Below, piece by piece: positions 1 to 7,795 of a stretch of 38,977 nucleotides of DNA. The DNA is taken from the NCBI GenBank assembly GCA_937906475.1, contig CALCZA010000178.1, positions 1 through 38,977 of the forward strand, written 5' to 3'. A program made the translations under genes and the position numbers. Each line of letters begins with the position of its first letter. Positions within the stretch are counted from its first letter, which is position 1. The DNA comes from an uncultured bacterium. Its GTDB lineage: Bacteria; Planctomycetota; UBA1135; UBA2386. The notes under the pieces were generated by a model. It did not search any database and was not told the origin of the DNA. It worked only from the letters and a program-made list of their open reading frames with translations.

Positions 1-23
1 AGCGATGCGTATCGTTGTCGTCG

Positions 24-1655
24 ATGATGTTCGCACGATCGCTTGTTCTTCTCGCCGTTTCGGCTCCGCTGCTTGCTCAGGTCACCCCAGAGCAATTCGC
101 CATTATCAAGAATGAGGGGTTGGAGAACTCCCAGGTGATGGCGCACCTCGACCACTTGGTCAATCGCATCGGTCCACGCTTGACCGGTTCGGACAATCTG
201 ACGGTGGCCGGCGATTGGGCGGTCGACAAGTTCAAGAGTTTCGGCATCGAGAACGCGCGCCTCGAGCAGTGGGGCGACTACGCGGTCGGCTTCAACCGGG
301 GGCCGTGGTGGGGCCGTATGACCAAGCCAGTCGAGATGGAGTTCGTGTGCAACACCAACGCATGGACGGCCGGCACCAAAGGTCCGGCGCGCGGTCTCGT
401 TGTCGCAGCGCCAAAGGACGCTGATGAGCTAGCCGCTATGAAGGGCAAGTTGCATCACGTTTGGATGCTTAACCCGAACGGTCGTCTGTTGGCGAAATTG
501 ACGGAAGCGATGGTCGCCGAAGGTGGCTTTGGCTTCGTTACCGGGCGCTCTGGTCGACGCGGTGAGTTGTTGCTGACGGGCGGTCGTCCGAGCCGAAGCA
601 TGGACAGCCTGCCGAGCCTGCCGATGGTGCGGCTAAAAAACGACGCCTACGAAGCCGTCGTCGAGCAACTGGATGACGGCAAGGATGTCGAAGTAGAGTT
701 CGATATTCGCAACCACTTCCGCAAGGGCCCGATCCCGCTTTACAACGTCGTCGCCGACATCATCGGTACGGAGTTTCCTGATCAGTTCGTGGTCGTTGGT
801 GGCCACCTCGATAGTTGGGATGGCGCAACCGGCACGACCGACAACGGCACCGGATCCGCGACGACGATCGAAGCCGCGCGTCTACTGATGGCGCTCGGTG
901 CCAAGCCGCGCCGCAGCATTCGTTTCATGCTTTGGAGTGGTGAAGAGCAAGGTCTGCTTGGTTCGCGTGCGTGGGTGCAGAAGCACAAGGATGAGATGGC
1001 GAACTACAGCGCTAGCCTCGTGCACGATGGCGGCACCAACTACCTGTCCGGCATCGCTGGCATGCCGGAGATGCAGCCCCAGTTGCAGGTTGCGTTCGAG
1101 CACGTGTTGACGCTGTCGAAGGAGATGCCGTTCCGCATTCGTGAGATCCCGGCGTTCACTCCGATCGGCAGTGACCACGAAGCGTTCACCGCGGTGGGGG
1201 TGCCCGGCTTCTTCTGGAACCAGTCAGGCCGTGCCAACTACACGCACACGCACCACACGCAATACGACACCTACGGCGCCGCGATCCCGGAATACCAACG
1301 CCACTCGTCGGTGGTTGCCGCGACCGGCGCACTTGGCCTGGCGAACTTGCCCGAGATGTTGACGCGCGAGAACATGAAGGTGCGTCGTGGTTTCAGTGGC
1401 GGCGCGCGGCGTAGTCGTCGTGTGCTCGGTGTGCAATTCGGTGACGACGGCGTCACCATTGGCGTTGTGACCAAGGACAGTGTCGCAGCGAAGACTGGTC
1501 TCAAGGTTGGCGACAAACTCGTGAAGATCGGCGAGGCGGCAATCAAGTCGCAGCGTGACCTGCGCCGCGCGCTGGCTGGTGGTAAGAAGAATAAGTCGCT
1601 GACGTTCTTGCGCGATGACAAGCAGCAGACGGTCGAAGTGACGTTTCCGCGCTAG
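24..1655 (+). CDS. Exported M28-family zinc aminopeptidase with C-terminal PDZ domain
   Basis: Probable di-zinc aminopeptidase acting outside the cytoplasm. The N-terminus is a signal peptide (hydrophobic LVLLAVSAPLLA, then Q-V). The middle carries the M28 metal set in order: GGHLDSW (His about 261), TDNGTGSA (bridging Asp about 273), WSGEEQG (catalytic Glu and metal Glu about 307-308), an Asp in VHDGG (about 335) and a His in HHTQYDT (about 411). Residues 90-240 between the signal and catalytic parts fit the PA-like insert seen in many M28 enzymes. Residues 465-543 form a PDZ-like domain (GVVTKDSVAAKTGLKVGDKL), which may bind peptide ends or partners. An in-frame TTG lies at 15; I chose the ATG at 24 (a second ATG is at 27) because it gives a compact signal peptide. 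Metal ligands are seen directly; substrate is unknown. No neighbour is close enough to be in an operon with it. Confidence 0.9.
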   Translation: MMFARSLVLLAVSAPLLAQVTPEQFAIIKNEGLENSQVMAHLDHLVNRIGPRLTGSDNLTVAGDWAVDKFKSFGIENARLEQWGDYAVGFNRGPWWGRMTKPVEMEFVCNTNAWTAGTKGPARGLVVAAPKDADELAAMKGKLHHVWMLNPNGRLLAKLTEAMVAEGGFGFVTGRSGRRGELLLTGGRPSRSMDSLPSLPMVRLKNDAYEAVVEQLDDGKDVEVEFDIRNHFRKGPIPLYNVVADIIGTEFPDQFVVVGGHLDSWDGATGTTDNGTGSATTIEAARLLMALGAKPRRSIRFMLWSGEEQGLLGSRAWVQKHKDEMANYSASLVHDGGTNYLSGIAGMPEMQPQLQVAFEHVLTLSKEMPFRIREIPAFTPIGSDHEAFTAVGVPGFFWNQSGRANYTHTHHTQYDTYGAAIPEYQRHSSVVAATGALGLANLPEMLTRENMKVRRGFSGGARRSRRVLGVQFGDDGVTIGVVTKDSVAAKTGLKVGDKLVKIGEAAIKSQRDLRRALAGGKKNKSLTFLRDDKQQTVEVTFPR

Positions 1656-1958
1656 CACGTGCGAATCGCAGCGCTGTGAGCTTGGCGTCGCGTCTCCAGA
1701 ACCGCGTGCTCGCGTCGCGAGGCGCGACCACTAAGGGCGCCGTCAAGGTCGGCTCTGCGCCCCGGGTGCGGGCCTCCTGACCTCAGGCGGCGGCCGGGAT
1801 TGGGTTGCCGCCTGGATCAAGAAAGCAGCGAAAGGTGACGTTCCGCAAGTTCTCCCGGCAACTCGTGTCGGTCGAGTAGCCTCTGAATAGCTGCGAATCT
1901 GACTGGCGACTCAGGGACTACTGTTGCCTCGGCAGCACGCGCTCGCCACGCTACCGTC
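1656..1958. other. Intergenic gap between M28 peptidase and hutU
   Basis: No convincing gene. A weak inverted repeat (CAGGCGGC at 1784-1791, GCCGCCTG at 1807-1814, 15-nt loop) could end the peptidase transcript but has no T-run. I see no Shine-Dalgarno site or clear sigma-70 promoter before hutU. Confidence 0.4.
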
Positions 1959-3599
1959 ATGACTGATTATCGGGCGCCGCGTGGCACAGAACTGACTTGT
2001 TCGAATTGGCAGATCGAAGCGGCTTACCGCATGGTCTTGAACAACCTGGATCCTGAGGTCGCGGAAGATCCGGAAAAACTGATCGTCTACGGCGGCCTCG
2101 GCAAAGCGGCTCGCAACCCCGAAGCGCTGCAGAAGATCTTGGCGACGCTGCGTCGCCTGCAGCCCGACGAGACCATGATGGTGCAGTCGGGCAAGTGCGT
2201 CGGCGTCTTCAAGACCCACACCGATGCGCCGCGCGTCTTGATCGCGAACAGCAACCTAGTTGGCGACTGGGCCAACTGGGATGAGTTCCGCCGCCTCGAT
2301 GCGCTCGGCCTGATGATGTATGGCCAGATGACCGCCGGTAGTTGGATCTACATCGGCAGCCAAGGCATCGTGCAGGGCACCTACGAGACGCTCGTTGCGG
2401 CAGGCAAAAAGCACTACCAGAGCGACCTGAAGGGCAAGATTGTCGTGACTGCCGGACTGGGCGGCATGGGCGGCGCGCAGCCGTTGGCCATCACGATGGC
2501 TGGCGGCGTATGCATTGCTGCCGACGTCGAAGGTTGGCGCATCGACAAGCGACTCGAGACGAAGTATCTCGACCAACGCATCGATGATCCGAAGGCTGCG
2601 ATCGCCGCTGCGCAAGCGAAGGCTGCGGCCGGCGAAACGTGGTCGATTGGTGTCTGCTGCAATGCGACCGAACTGTTGACCGTGCTGCGCGACGAAGGCG
2701 TCGTGCCGGACATGCTGACCGACCAGACGTCGGCTCACGACATGCTGATCGGCTACGTCCCCGATGGCATGACCGTCGAGCAAGCCAGCGAACTACGTGA
2801 ATCGAACCCGAAGAAGTATCACGAAGAGTCGGGTCGCACCGTCGCCAAGCACGTGTCGTTGATGCTCGAGTTGCAAGCGATGGGCTCGATCACGTTCGAC
2901 TACGGCAACAACATCCGCACCGAGGCGCGCGATCACGGCGTCGCCGATGCATTCCGGATCCCGGGCTTCATCCCGGAGTACATTCGTCCGTTGTTCTGTG
3001 CTGGTCGCGGTCCGTTCCGTTGGGTGGCGCTCAGTGGCGATCCAAAGGACATCACCCGCACCGACGAACTTGCGCTCGAGATGTTTGGCGACAATGAGTC
3101 GCTGCGCACCTGGATCGAGAAGGCTCAGCGGCAGATTGCTTGGCAGGGCTTGCCGTCGCGCATCCTGTGGCTCGGTTACGGCGAACGTCACCGCTTTGGC
3201 ATGGCGGTCAACGAACTGGTCAAGACGGGTGAGATCTCGGCACCGATCGTATTTGGTCGCGATCACCTCGATTGTGGTTCGGTGGCGTCGCCCTACCGCG
3301 AAACCGAAGCGATGAAGGACGGCAGCGACATGATCGCCGACTGGCCGTTGCTCAACGCGATGCTCAACGTTGCATCGGGCGCGACCTGGGTGTCGATCCA
3401 TCACGGTGGCGGTGTTGGCATGGGTAAGTCGATCCATGCCGGTCAGGTCACGGTCGCCGACGGCACCGACGAAGCGGCTGTGCGCATCGAACGTGTGTTC
3501 ACGTGTGATCCGGGCACCGGCATCATGCGCCACGCCGACGCTGGCTATGAGTCGGCGCAAGATTTTGCGCGGGACAACAGCGTCGACCTCGGCGGCTGA
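1959..3599 (+). CDS. hutU: Urocanate hydratase (urocanase)
   Basis: Cytosolic NAD-dependent enzyme of histidine breakdown that hydrates urocanate to 4-imidazolone-5-propionate. At 546 aa it matches the usual bacterial length (about 555). Family landmarks run end to end: [10 protein letters not shown] near residue 45, the NAD-binding glycine segment [10 protein letters not shown] near 170, FDYGNNIR near 313, [13 protein letters not shown] near 348, [13 protein letters not shown] near 430 and [15 protein letters not shown] near 480. One striking deviation: the signature usually written FQGLP-x-RICW reads [10 protein letters not shown] here, with Leu403 in the place of the conserved, inhibitor-sensitive Cys (Cys410 in Pseudomonas putida). 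The rest of the active-site region looks intact, so I expect a working enzyme. hutH, hutI and hutG are not nearby, so the pathway must be scattered or completed elsewhere. The ATG at 1959 gives the normal N-terminus; no Shine-Dalgarno site is visible. Confidence 0.97.
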   Translation: MTDYRAPRGTELTCSNWQIEAAYRMVLNNLDPEVAEDPEKLIVYGGLGKAARNPEALQKILATLRRLQPDETMMVQSGKCVGVFKTHTDAPRVLIANSNLVGDWANWDEFRRLDALGLMMYGQMTAGSWIYIGSQGIVQGTYETLVAAGKKHYQSDLKGKIVVTAGLGGMGGAQPLAITMAGGVCIAADVEGWRIDKRLETKYLDQRIDDPKAAIAAAQAKAAAGETWSIGVCCNATELLTVLRDEGVVPDMLTDQTSAHDMLIGYVPDGMTVEQASELRESNPKKYHEESGRTVAKHVSLMLELQAMGSITFDYGNNIRTEARDHGVADAFRIPGFIPEYIRPLFCAGRGPFRWVALSGDPKDITRTDELALEMFGDNESLRTWIEKAQRQIAWQGLPSRILWLGYGERHRFGMAVNELVKTGEISAPIVFGRDHLDCGSVASPYRETEAMKDGSDMIADWPLLNAMLNVASGATWVSIHHGGGVGMGKSIHAGQVTVADGTDEAAVRIERVFTCDPGTGIMRHADAGYESAQDFARDNSVDLGG

Positions 3600-3925
3600 A
3601 GCCTCGTTGGGATGCGATCATAGTTCGCACGATCACGACGTCGTCATCGTTGGCGCGGTCTCGCTCGGGCGAGGTCGACGACGATGGGGTTTCGGTCACG
3701 TTCGCGAACGGCGATCAACGAGAGCGGGCTAGAGCGCCCCGTGAGAGTGCACGTGATCACCAGGGTATTGGCTGGTGGCTTTGATCTGAATTGGCTCCGT
3801 GGTCTGCGCATGAACACGTTTTTCTTGCCCGGTGGGCTGCAGCGGCGACTCAAGTTGGTGCCGCGACAGGCGGATTCCTCGCCCGTCGCGAAGTTCCTCG
3901 GAGGCGATTCGTCTAGGATGACGCA
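3600..3925. other. Intergenic gap downstream of hutU
   Basis: No gene I can support. It holds a short hairpin (CTCGC at 3660-3664, loop TCGG, GCGAG at 3669-3673) about 60 nt after the hutU stop and a 10-bp palindrome ACGACGTCGT at 3635-3644. An 81-codon open frame (3684-3929) whose stop overlaps the next start as ATGA has no recognisable features and is probably chance. Confidence 0.35.
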
Positions 3926-4708
3926 ATGATGCTGCAGCTTTCAGCGATCTGCTTGCTTGGCTGCCTAGCTGCGAATGCCGTGGCGCAGAAGCCGCAGGGC
4001 GAGCCCTTGCCACTGCCGGCAAAGCCCGCGATCACCAGCGAGCAGCGCGCCCAGGCGATCGAACTGTTGCGAGGCCACGCCAAGGCCAGCAAATCCGTGA
4101 AGGTTCTGGTCGCGGACTACGTGCAAACGCGCACGACGGCGCTCAGCAAGAAACCGCTGCGCAGTGCCGGCAGTTTCTTGTTCCGGCGCAAGCCGGCGTG
4201 TGTCGTGTTTCGTGCCAAGAAGCCGCGCACGTCGATTGTCCGGCTCACCAAGGGGCTCTATGAAGTGTTCCGTCCTCAGCGTAAGCGCTTAGAGCGCTTC
4301 ACTTTGCAGGGGCCAGACTTGTCGCAGGGGCTGTTTGCTGCCGTGGGAGGGGATGCCGATCGCCTGTTAAGGGACTTCGATGTCGCCGGATGTTTGGTTG
4401 GAGAGGTCACTGCAGAGGGCCCCGAGACTCCGGCCGCTGGCAGGTCAGTGACCGCCGCGGTTCGGCTCGTTCCGAAGAGCAGCGCGATGCGCGAACGCCT
4501 GCGAGAACTCGTTGTGAAGTTCGCGGTGATTGCCAACGCTCAAGACAACCCGGATGTCACGTTGCGCTCCGTGGCGTACCGCGATCACACCGGCGACCTG
4601 GTTGAGATCGAGTTGCGCAACGTGCGCAGCAACCCGAAGGATGCGCCGTCGGTTGCGTTCGATGTGCCAAAGGACACGAGGGTCATCGAGCATCGAACTG
4701 GCCGCTGA
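3926..4708 (+). CDS. Exported LolA-like lipoprotein-carrier-fold protein
   Basis: Exported protein of 260 aa with an N-terminal signal peptide (ICLLGCLAANAVAQ). The mature part resembles the LolA fold: an early amphipathic helix ending in ADYVQTRTTALSKKPL, a G-S-F-L-F-R-R strand, then alternating strands where LolA proteins read a small outer-membrane carrier barrel. LolA carries lipoproteins across the periplasm; planctomycete genomes hold many divergent LolA-like proteins whose cargo is unknown, so I assign the fold, not the job. A basic patch (residues about 65-110) and a C-terminal PKDTRVIEH end are visible. ATGs at 3926 and 3929 are equally good starts. No lolB-, lolC- or lolE-like gene lies next to it. 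Confidence 0.6.
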   Translation: MMLQLSAICLLGCLAANAVAQKPQGEPLPLPAKPAITSEQRAQAIELLRGHAKASKSVKVLVADYVQTRTTALSKKPLRSAGSFLFRRKPACVVFRAKKPRTSIVRLTKGLYEVFRPQRKRLERFTLQGPDLSQGLFAAVGGDADRLLRDFDVAGCLVGEVTAEGPETPAAGRSVTAAVRLVPKSSAMRERLRELVVKFAVIANAQDNPDVTLRSVAYRDHTGDLVEIELRNVRSNPKDAPSVAFDVPKDTRVIEHRTGR

Positions 4709-5006
4709 CTCCGCCGCGTGTTGGCTACGGCATAACTTCGTTGGTCCAGTGCTTGGCGGTAAGGCGTGGTTGCCGTAGTATTCCTGCCGTCGTCGGGCGG
4801 TCATCCCGATGATATTGCTGCGCCGGCTGCTGCCGGTTCAGTAACTGGCCACGACCAACGGTCGCGGCTGGGCAGGTTAACTAGTAACTGGAGTGGGCCA
4901 CGATCCGGTCAAAGCGAGTCGCTCTCGCGAGATCGTGTAGCCACTCGCGCACGGTTAGATCGATTCCTATCGATCAGGTCGAACTAAGTTCGGCCGGAGG
5001 GCAACT
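4709..5006. other. Intergenic gap and leader of the LysM gene
   Basis: No gene. It contains a 9-bp direct repeat AGTAACTGG at 4840-4848 and 4883-4891, each copy followed by CCACGA at a different distance, and an inverted repeat close to the LysM start. A strong ribosome site GGAGGG lies at 4996-5001, 5 nt before the start codon, which is uncommon in this window. Confidence 0.5.
4958..4975. promoter_or_regulatory. Inverted repeat in the LysM gene leader
   Basis: Perfect 7-bp arms GATCGAT and ATCGATC separated by TCCT, ending 31 bp before the LysM start codon. It could be an operator or a small mRNA hairpin; nothing else supports a choice. Confidence 0.3.
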
Positions 5007-5915
5007 ATGAAGCAAAACGAACGGTTGTTGGTTTACGCGGTCACGGGCTTTCTAGCTCTGATCCTTGTCATTGCGGTTCTGTTTGGCAACGACCCGGTCG
5101 CTGTCGCAAAGACGCAGGAAAACACATCGAACGGCCTCAGTGATATTCTGCAGCCGAACAAGTCGGACGCCGATTTGGCCAAAGCGAAGGCGGATGCCGA
5201 TGCCGATGCCGATGCGAAGGCGAAGGCGAAGGCCCTGTCGCTTGCCGGGCAACTCAATGCTGGCGACTCGCACGAGCAACCGCTCAACGCCAAGCCGTAC
5301 AGCGCCAGCGATGTCGTCGTCCGCGTGCTCGGTAAGAGTCGTCGCGAACGCATGGTGCGTTGGGTGCCGGTCAAGCGCGGCGACGCGTTCGAGAAGTTGG
5401 TTCGTCGCTGGTGCGGCGATACCCAAGACAATCTCGAAGAAGCGCTGCAGCTCAATGAAGACACGACCACGCTGAATGTTGGCAGCGAAGTCATGGTCCC
5501 GTGGGTGGCCGACGAAGTGCTCGCCGCCATCATCGAGGCCCAAGGCGCCTCATCGCGCACCTTGGTTTCGAGCCCAGTCGGCTCGAACCGCACGCTGATG
5601 AGTTCGTCGAATGAGGCTGTCGCAGCTGGCATGCCGGGTCCTTCCGTGACGCGTCCGGGCTTCAAGATGCCTGGCTTCAAGGTGCCGGGCGCAAGCAACT
5701 CGAAACCGGCTACCCCTAGCGCCAGCAGTGCTGGTTCGGCCGGCCTTGTGACTTACACGGTCAAGAAGGGAGACTCGATCTGGCGCATCGCCACCAAGCG
5801 TTACGGCAAGGCCAAGGCTTACAAGATGGTCAAGGCCATCCAGAGCTTGAACCCGAACTTGGGCGAAGTCCTCGACATCGGCCAAGAGTTCAAGATCCCA
5901 GCCAAAGCCGAGTAG
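5007..5915 (+). CDS. Membrane-anchored LysM-domain protein
   Basis: 302-aa protein with one N-terminal membrane segment (residues 9-27, VYAVTGFLALILVIAVLFG) and no obvious cleavage site, so it is probably anchored with the rest outside the cytoplasm. The C-terminus (about 248-300) is a canonical LysM domain, VTYTVKKGDSIWRIA through GQEFKIPA, which binds N-acetylglucosamine-containing glycans such as peptidoglycan. A second, degenerate LysM-like unit sits at about 112-170 (WVPVKRGDAFEKLVRRWCGD to VGSEVMVPWV). Between membrane and domains lies a run of alternating Asp-Ala then Lys-Ala (residues 63-76) encoded by hexamer repeats. Residues 180-245 are Ser/Pro/Gly-rich linker with a repeated PGFKMPGFKVPG piece. 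The GGAGGG site confirms the start. Likely role: cell-wall-bound envelope protein; partner unknown. Confidence 0.85.
   Translation: MKQNERLLVYAVTGFLALILVIAVLFGNDPVAVAKTQENTSNGLSDILQPNKSDADLAKAKADADADADAKAKAKALSLAGQLNAGDSHEQPLNAKPYSASDVVVRVLGKSRRERMVRWVPVKRGDAFEKLVRRWCGDTQDNLEEALQLNEDTTTLNVGSEVMVPWVADEVLAAIIEAQGASSRTLVSSPVGSNRTLMSSSNEAVAAGMPGPSVTRPGFKMPGFKVPGASNSKPATPSASSAGSAGLVTYTVKKGDSIWRIATKRYGKAKAYKMVKAIQSLNPNLGEVLDIGQEFKIPAKAE
5193..5234 (+). repeat. In-frame hexanucleotide repeat (GATGCC/AAGGCG)
   Basis: Inside the LysM gene: GATGCC three times, GATGCG once, AAGGCG twice, AAGGCC once. It codes for four Asp-Ala then three Lys-Ala pairs. Gain or loss of a unit would keep the frame and change the linker length. 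Confidence 0.8.
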
Positions 5916-5928
5916 CCGAGTAGCCGAG
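5907..5928 (+). repeat. Octamer tandem repeat across the LysM stop codon
   Basis: GCCGAGTA at 5907-5914 and 5915-5922, then GCCGAG at 5923-5928. The stop codon TAG (5913-5915) is formed by the junction of the first two units. Confidence 0.75.
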
Positions 5929-5942
5929 CTTGTCAGCTCGGC
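5923..5942 (+). terminator. Hairpin just after the LysM stop
   Basis: Perfect 8-bp stem GCCGAGCT / AGCTCGGC with loop TGTC, starting 8 nt after the stop codon. There is no T-run, so it may act as a 3'-end stabiliser or a weak terminator. Confidence 0.45.
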
Positions 5943-5966
5943 AGTCTGGCAGCTCGGCAGTCTGGC
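5935..5966. repeat. 16-bp tandem duplication
   Basis: Unit AGCTCGGCAGTCTGGC present twice in direct contact (5935-5950 and 5951-5966), between the convergent LysM and regulator genes. Its first half is the right arm of the preceding hairpin. Confidence 0.75.
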
Positions 5967-6056
5967 AGTGCTGTAGCTTGCCAGTGAGGGGCAGGCTAGA
6001 TAGCTGTTTGGTCTCGCGCTGGTGACGCGCGTACTCAGCCGATCTGAGTTTGCAGG

Positions 6057-7421
6057 CTACTTTAGGCCGTAGCGATCGAGCTTCTTGTAGAGGTTGCTGC
6101 GCTGCAACTCGATGTTCTCGGCGGTGCGTTTGATGTTGCCGCCAAACTCCAGCAGTTTGCGCCGCAAGAACTCCTTCTCAGTCGCCCCGCGGAAGTCCTC
6201 CAGCCGCGCGTAGGCGAACCAGTCCGTCTGTCCTTCGGCCGAACGGCCAGGCTTTGGCGGCGCGTTGCATTCGAGATCGGTAATGCCGATCTCGGTGCCG
6301 TCAGACAGCACCGCTGCGCCTTCGAGAACGTTCTTTAGTTGGCGCACGTTGCCTGGCCACGGTTGGCCGCGCAGCCAATCGAGCGCTGTCTTCGCCAGTC
6401 GCTTGATGCCGAGACCATTGCGCTTGGTCGCGCTGCGGAGGAAATGGTCGGCCAATAATGCAATGTCATCGGGCCGTTCGCGTAGTGGCGGCAAGTGCAC
6501 GCGCACGACATGTAGGCGGTAGTAAAGGTCTTCGCGGAACGCTTTCTCTTGCACCATGGCCTCAAGGTCTTGGTTGGTCGCCGCAAGAACGCGCACGTTG
6601 ACTTTGGTCGTGACCTGGCTGCCGAGCCGCTGCACGACTCCTTCTTGCAGCGCCCGCAGCAGCTTGGCCTGCATCGCGAGCGGCATGTCGCCAATCTCGT
6701 CGAGGAATAACGTGCCGCCATCGGCCAGTTCAAAGGCGCCGGCGCGCGCATTCTGCGCCCCGGTGAACGCGCCCTTCTCGTGGCCGAACAGTTCGCTCTC
6801 CGCCAAGCCCTCTGGAATCGCCGCACAGTTCACCGCCAGGAACTCACGTTCCTTACGTTTGCTCTGCAGGTGTAGTTGGCGCGCGACCAGTTCCTTGCCG
6901 GTGCCGTTGTCGCCCGTGATCAAGACCGCAACCTCGGTGGGGGCGACCTTGGTGATCATCGTGCGCACCTGATCCATGCGGTCGCTGCCGCCAAGCAACT
7001 GTGCCTCGGACTGGATCGTCGCCCGCAGCGTTTCGTTCTCACTGGTCAACTGCTGCGTGCGCAACGCGTTCTTTAGTGACAGCACCACCCGGTCGGTCGC
7101 GAACGGCTTCTGCAGGAAGTCGTAGGCGCCGCGTCGCACAGCGAGCACCGCCGTGTCGAGGTCGCCATGGCCCGAGATCATCACCACGGGCAAGTTCGGC
7201 CGCAGTTTCTTTAGTTTCTGGAGCACTTCCAGTCCGTCCATCCCGGGAAGTTTGACGTCCAGCAGCACTAGGTCGACCTTCGGATCCTGGGCCTGTTCGA
7301 GCCCCGACGGCCCATCTTCTGCCTCCCGGGTCTGCCAACCGTCGAAATTTAGGGCAAAAGCGATCTCTTCCCGGACGGCCCGGTGGTCATCGACGATCAA
7401 GACGGTCGCCTGGTCACTCAT
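6057..7421 (-). CDS. NtrX-type sigma-54-dependent response regulator
   Basis: 454-aa transcription activator for sigma-54 RNA polymerase. Residues 5-120 are a receiver domain with acidic pair D11-D12, phosphorylation site D55 (VLLDVKLPGMDG) and K105 (QKPF). Residues 140-370 are an AAA+ domain: Walker A GDNGTGKE (170-177), the sigma-54-contacting GAFTGA (217-222), Walker B LDEIGD (about 240-245) and an FREDLYYRL sensor region. The C-terminus (about 413-454) is a Fis-type helix-turn-helix, NIKRTAENIELQRSNLYKKL, closest in style to NtrX. All key residues for phosphorylation and ATP hydrolysis are present. No histidine kinase adjoins it, so its partner is encoded elsewhere. It is divergent from the HEAT-repeat gene across a 374-bp gap, which makes that gene a natural target candidate. 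Confidence 0.93.
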   Translation of the reverse strand: MSDQATVLIVDDHRAVREEIAFALNFDGWQTREAEDGPSGLEQAQDPKVDLVLLDVKLPGMDGLEVLQKLKKLRPNLPVVMISGHGDLDTAVLAVRRGAYDFLQKPFATDRVVLSLKNALRTQQLTSENETLRATIQSEAQLLGGSDRMDQVRTMITKVAPTEVAVLITGDNGTGKELVARQLHLQSKRKEREFLAVNCAAIPEGLAESELFGHEKGAFTGAQNARAGAFELADGGTLFLDEIGDMPLAMQAKLLRALQEGVVQRLGSQVTTKVNVRVLAATNQDLEAMVQEKAFREDLYYRLHVVRVHLPPLRERPDDIALLADHFLRSATKRNGLGIKRLAKTALDWLRGQPWPGNVRQLKNVLEGAAVLSDGTEIGITDLECNAPPKPGRSAEGQTDWFAYARLEDFRGATEKEFLRRKLLEFGGNIKRTAENIELQRSNLYKKLDRYGLK

Positions 7422-7468
7422 GATGAAAGGTTGTAGCGGCCCGCCGCCACCGCGCCAGCGACCTCCCG

Positions 7469-7483
7469 CGGCACACTTTTGGC
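7469..7483 (+). promoter_or_regulatory. Possible sigma-54 (-24/-12) promoter
   Basis: CGGCACA-CTTT-TGGC keeps the GG-N10-GC spacing of the sigma-54 consensus (TGGCACG-N4-TTGC) with mismatches at the first base, the seventh base and the second base of the -12 block. It points to the HEAT gene, about 310 bp away. Weak by itself; the divergent sigma-54 activator raises its interest. Confidence 0.25.
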
Positions 7484-7518
7484 CATGCGGGCGGATTAGT
7501 CCTGCCGGAAGCCGACTA

Positions 7519-7534
7519 TGGCATTGGAATGCCA
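7519..7534. promoter_or_regulatory. 16-bp perfect palindrome, candidate operator
   Basis: TGGCATT-GG-AATGCCA in the gap between the activator and the HEAT gene, 98 bp upstream of the activator start. Length and symmetry suit a dimeric Fis-type helix-turn-helix, so autoregulation by the activator is possible but unproven. Confidence 0.4.
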
Positions 7535-7795
7535 GCTAATGGGGGTTGTGGGCCTTTATCGGCAGACCGTGAACTGGTTAAATCGCCGTATCCTGTCTCA
7601 GATAGCAAGCTCATGGGTTCGTCTACTTGACGGCCCGGCGACGGATCATAGCATTCCAAAGCCCTTTCCAGCCCGCAAGCGGAGTGGAGAGGGAGTTACG
7701 CGCGCGCGTTTTGTCCAAACGCCCACGTGCTGTAATTTGTCCGAGCCCTCTCCAGACCCCTACCGCATCCGAACCTCCTCAAGGAGTCCGCTTTC

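Larger units (their letters stand above)
7422..7795. other. Divergent promoter region (sigma-54 activator / HEAT protein)
   Basis: No gene. The stretch carries a possible -24/-12 element, a 16-bp palindrome, a 12-bp alternating ACGCGCGCGCGT at 7698-7709, and a ribosome site AAGGAG at 7781-7786, 9 nt before the HEAT start. That ribosome site sits in a small stem (CTCC at 7775-7778 with GGAG at 7783-7786) that could partly mask it. Confidence 0.5.

Noticed and set aside
5..118. Short frame beginning ATG at position 5 (reads like a receiver start)
   Set aside because: It stops after about 35 codons and overlaps the M28 signal peptide in another frame; chance resemblance.
3684..3929. 81-codon + strand frame with ATGA overlap to the LolA-like gene
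   Set aside because: No ribosome site, no domain or signal, and the 4-bp overlap can arise by chance. Not enough to call a gene.
4840..4891. AGTAACTGG direct repeats as a regulator site or attachment site
   Set aside because: Nine bases, two copies, no integrase or regulator nearby; too short to support a claim.
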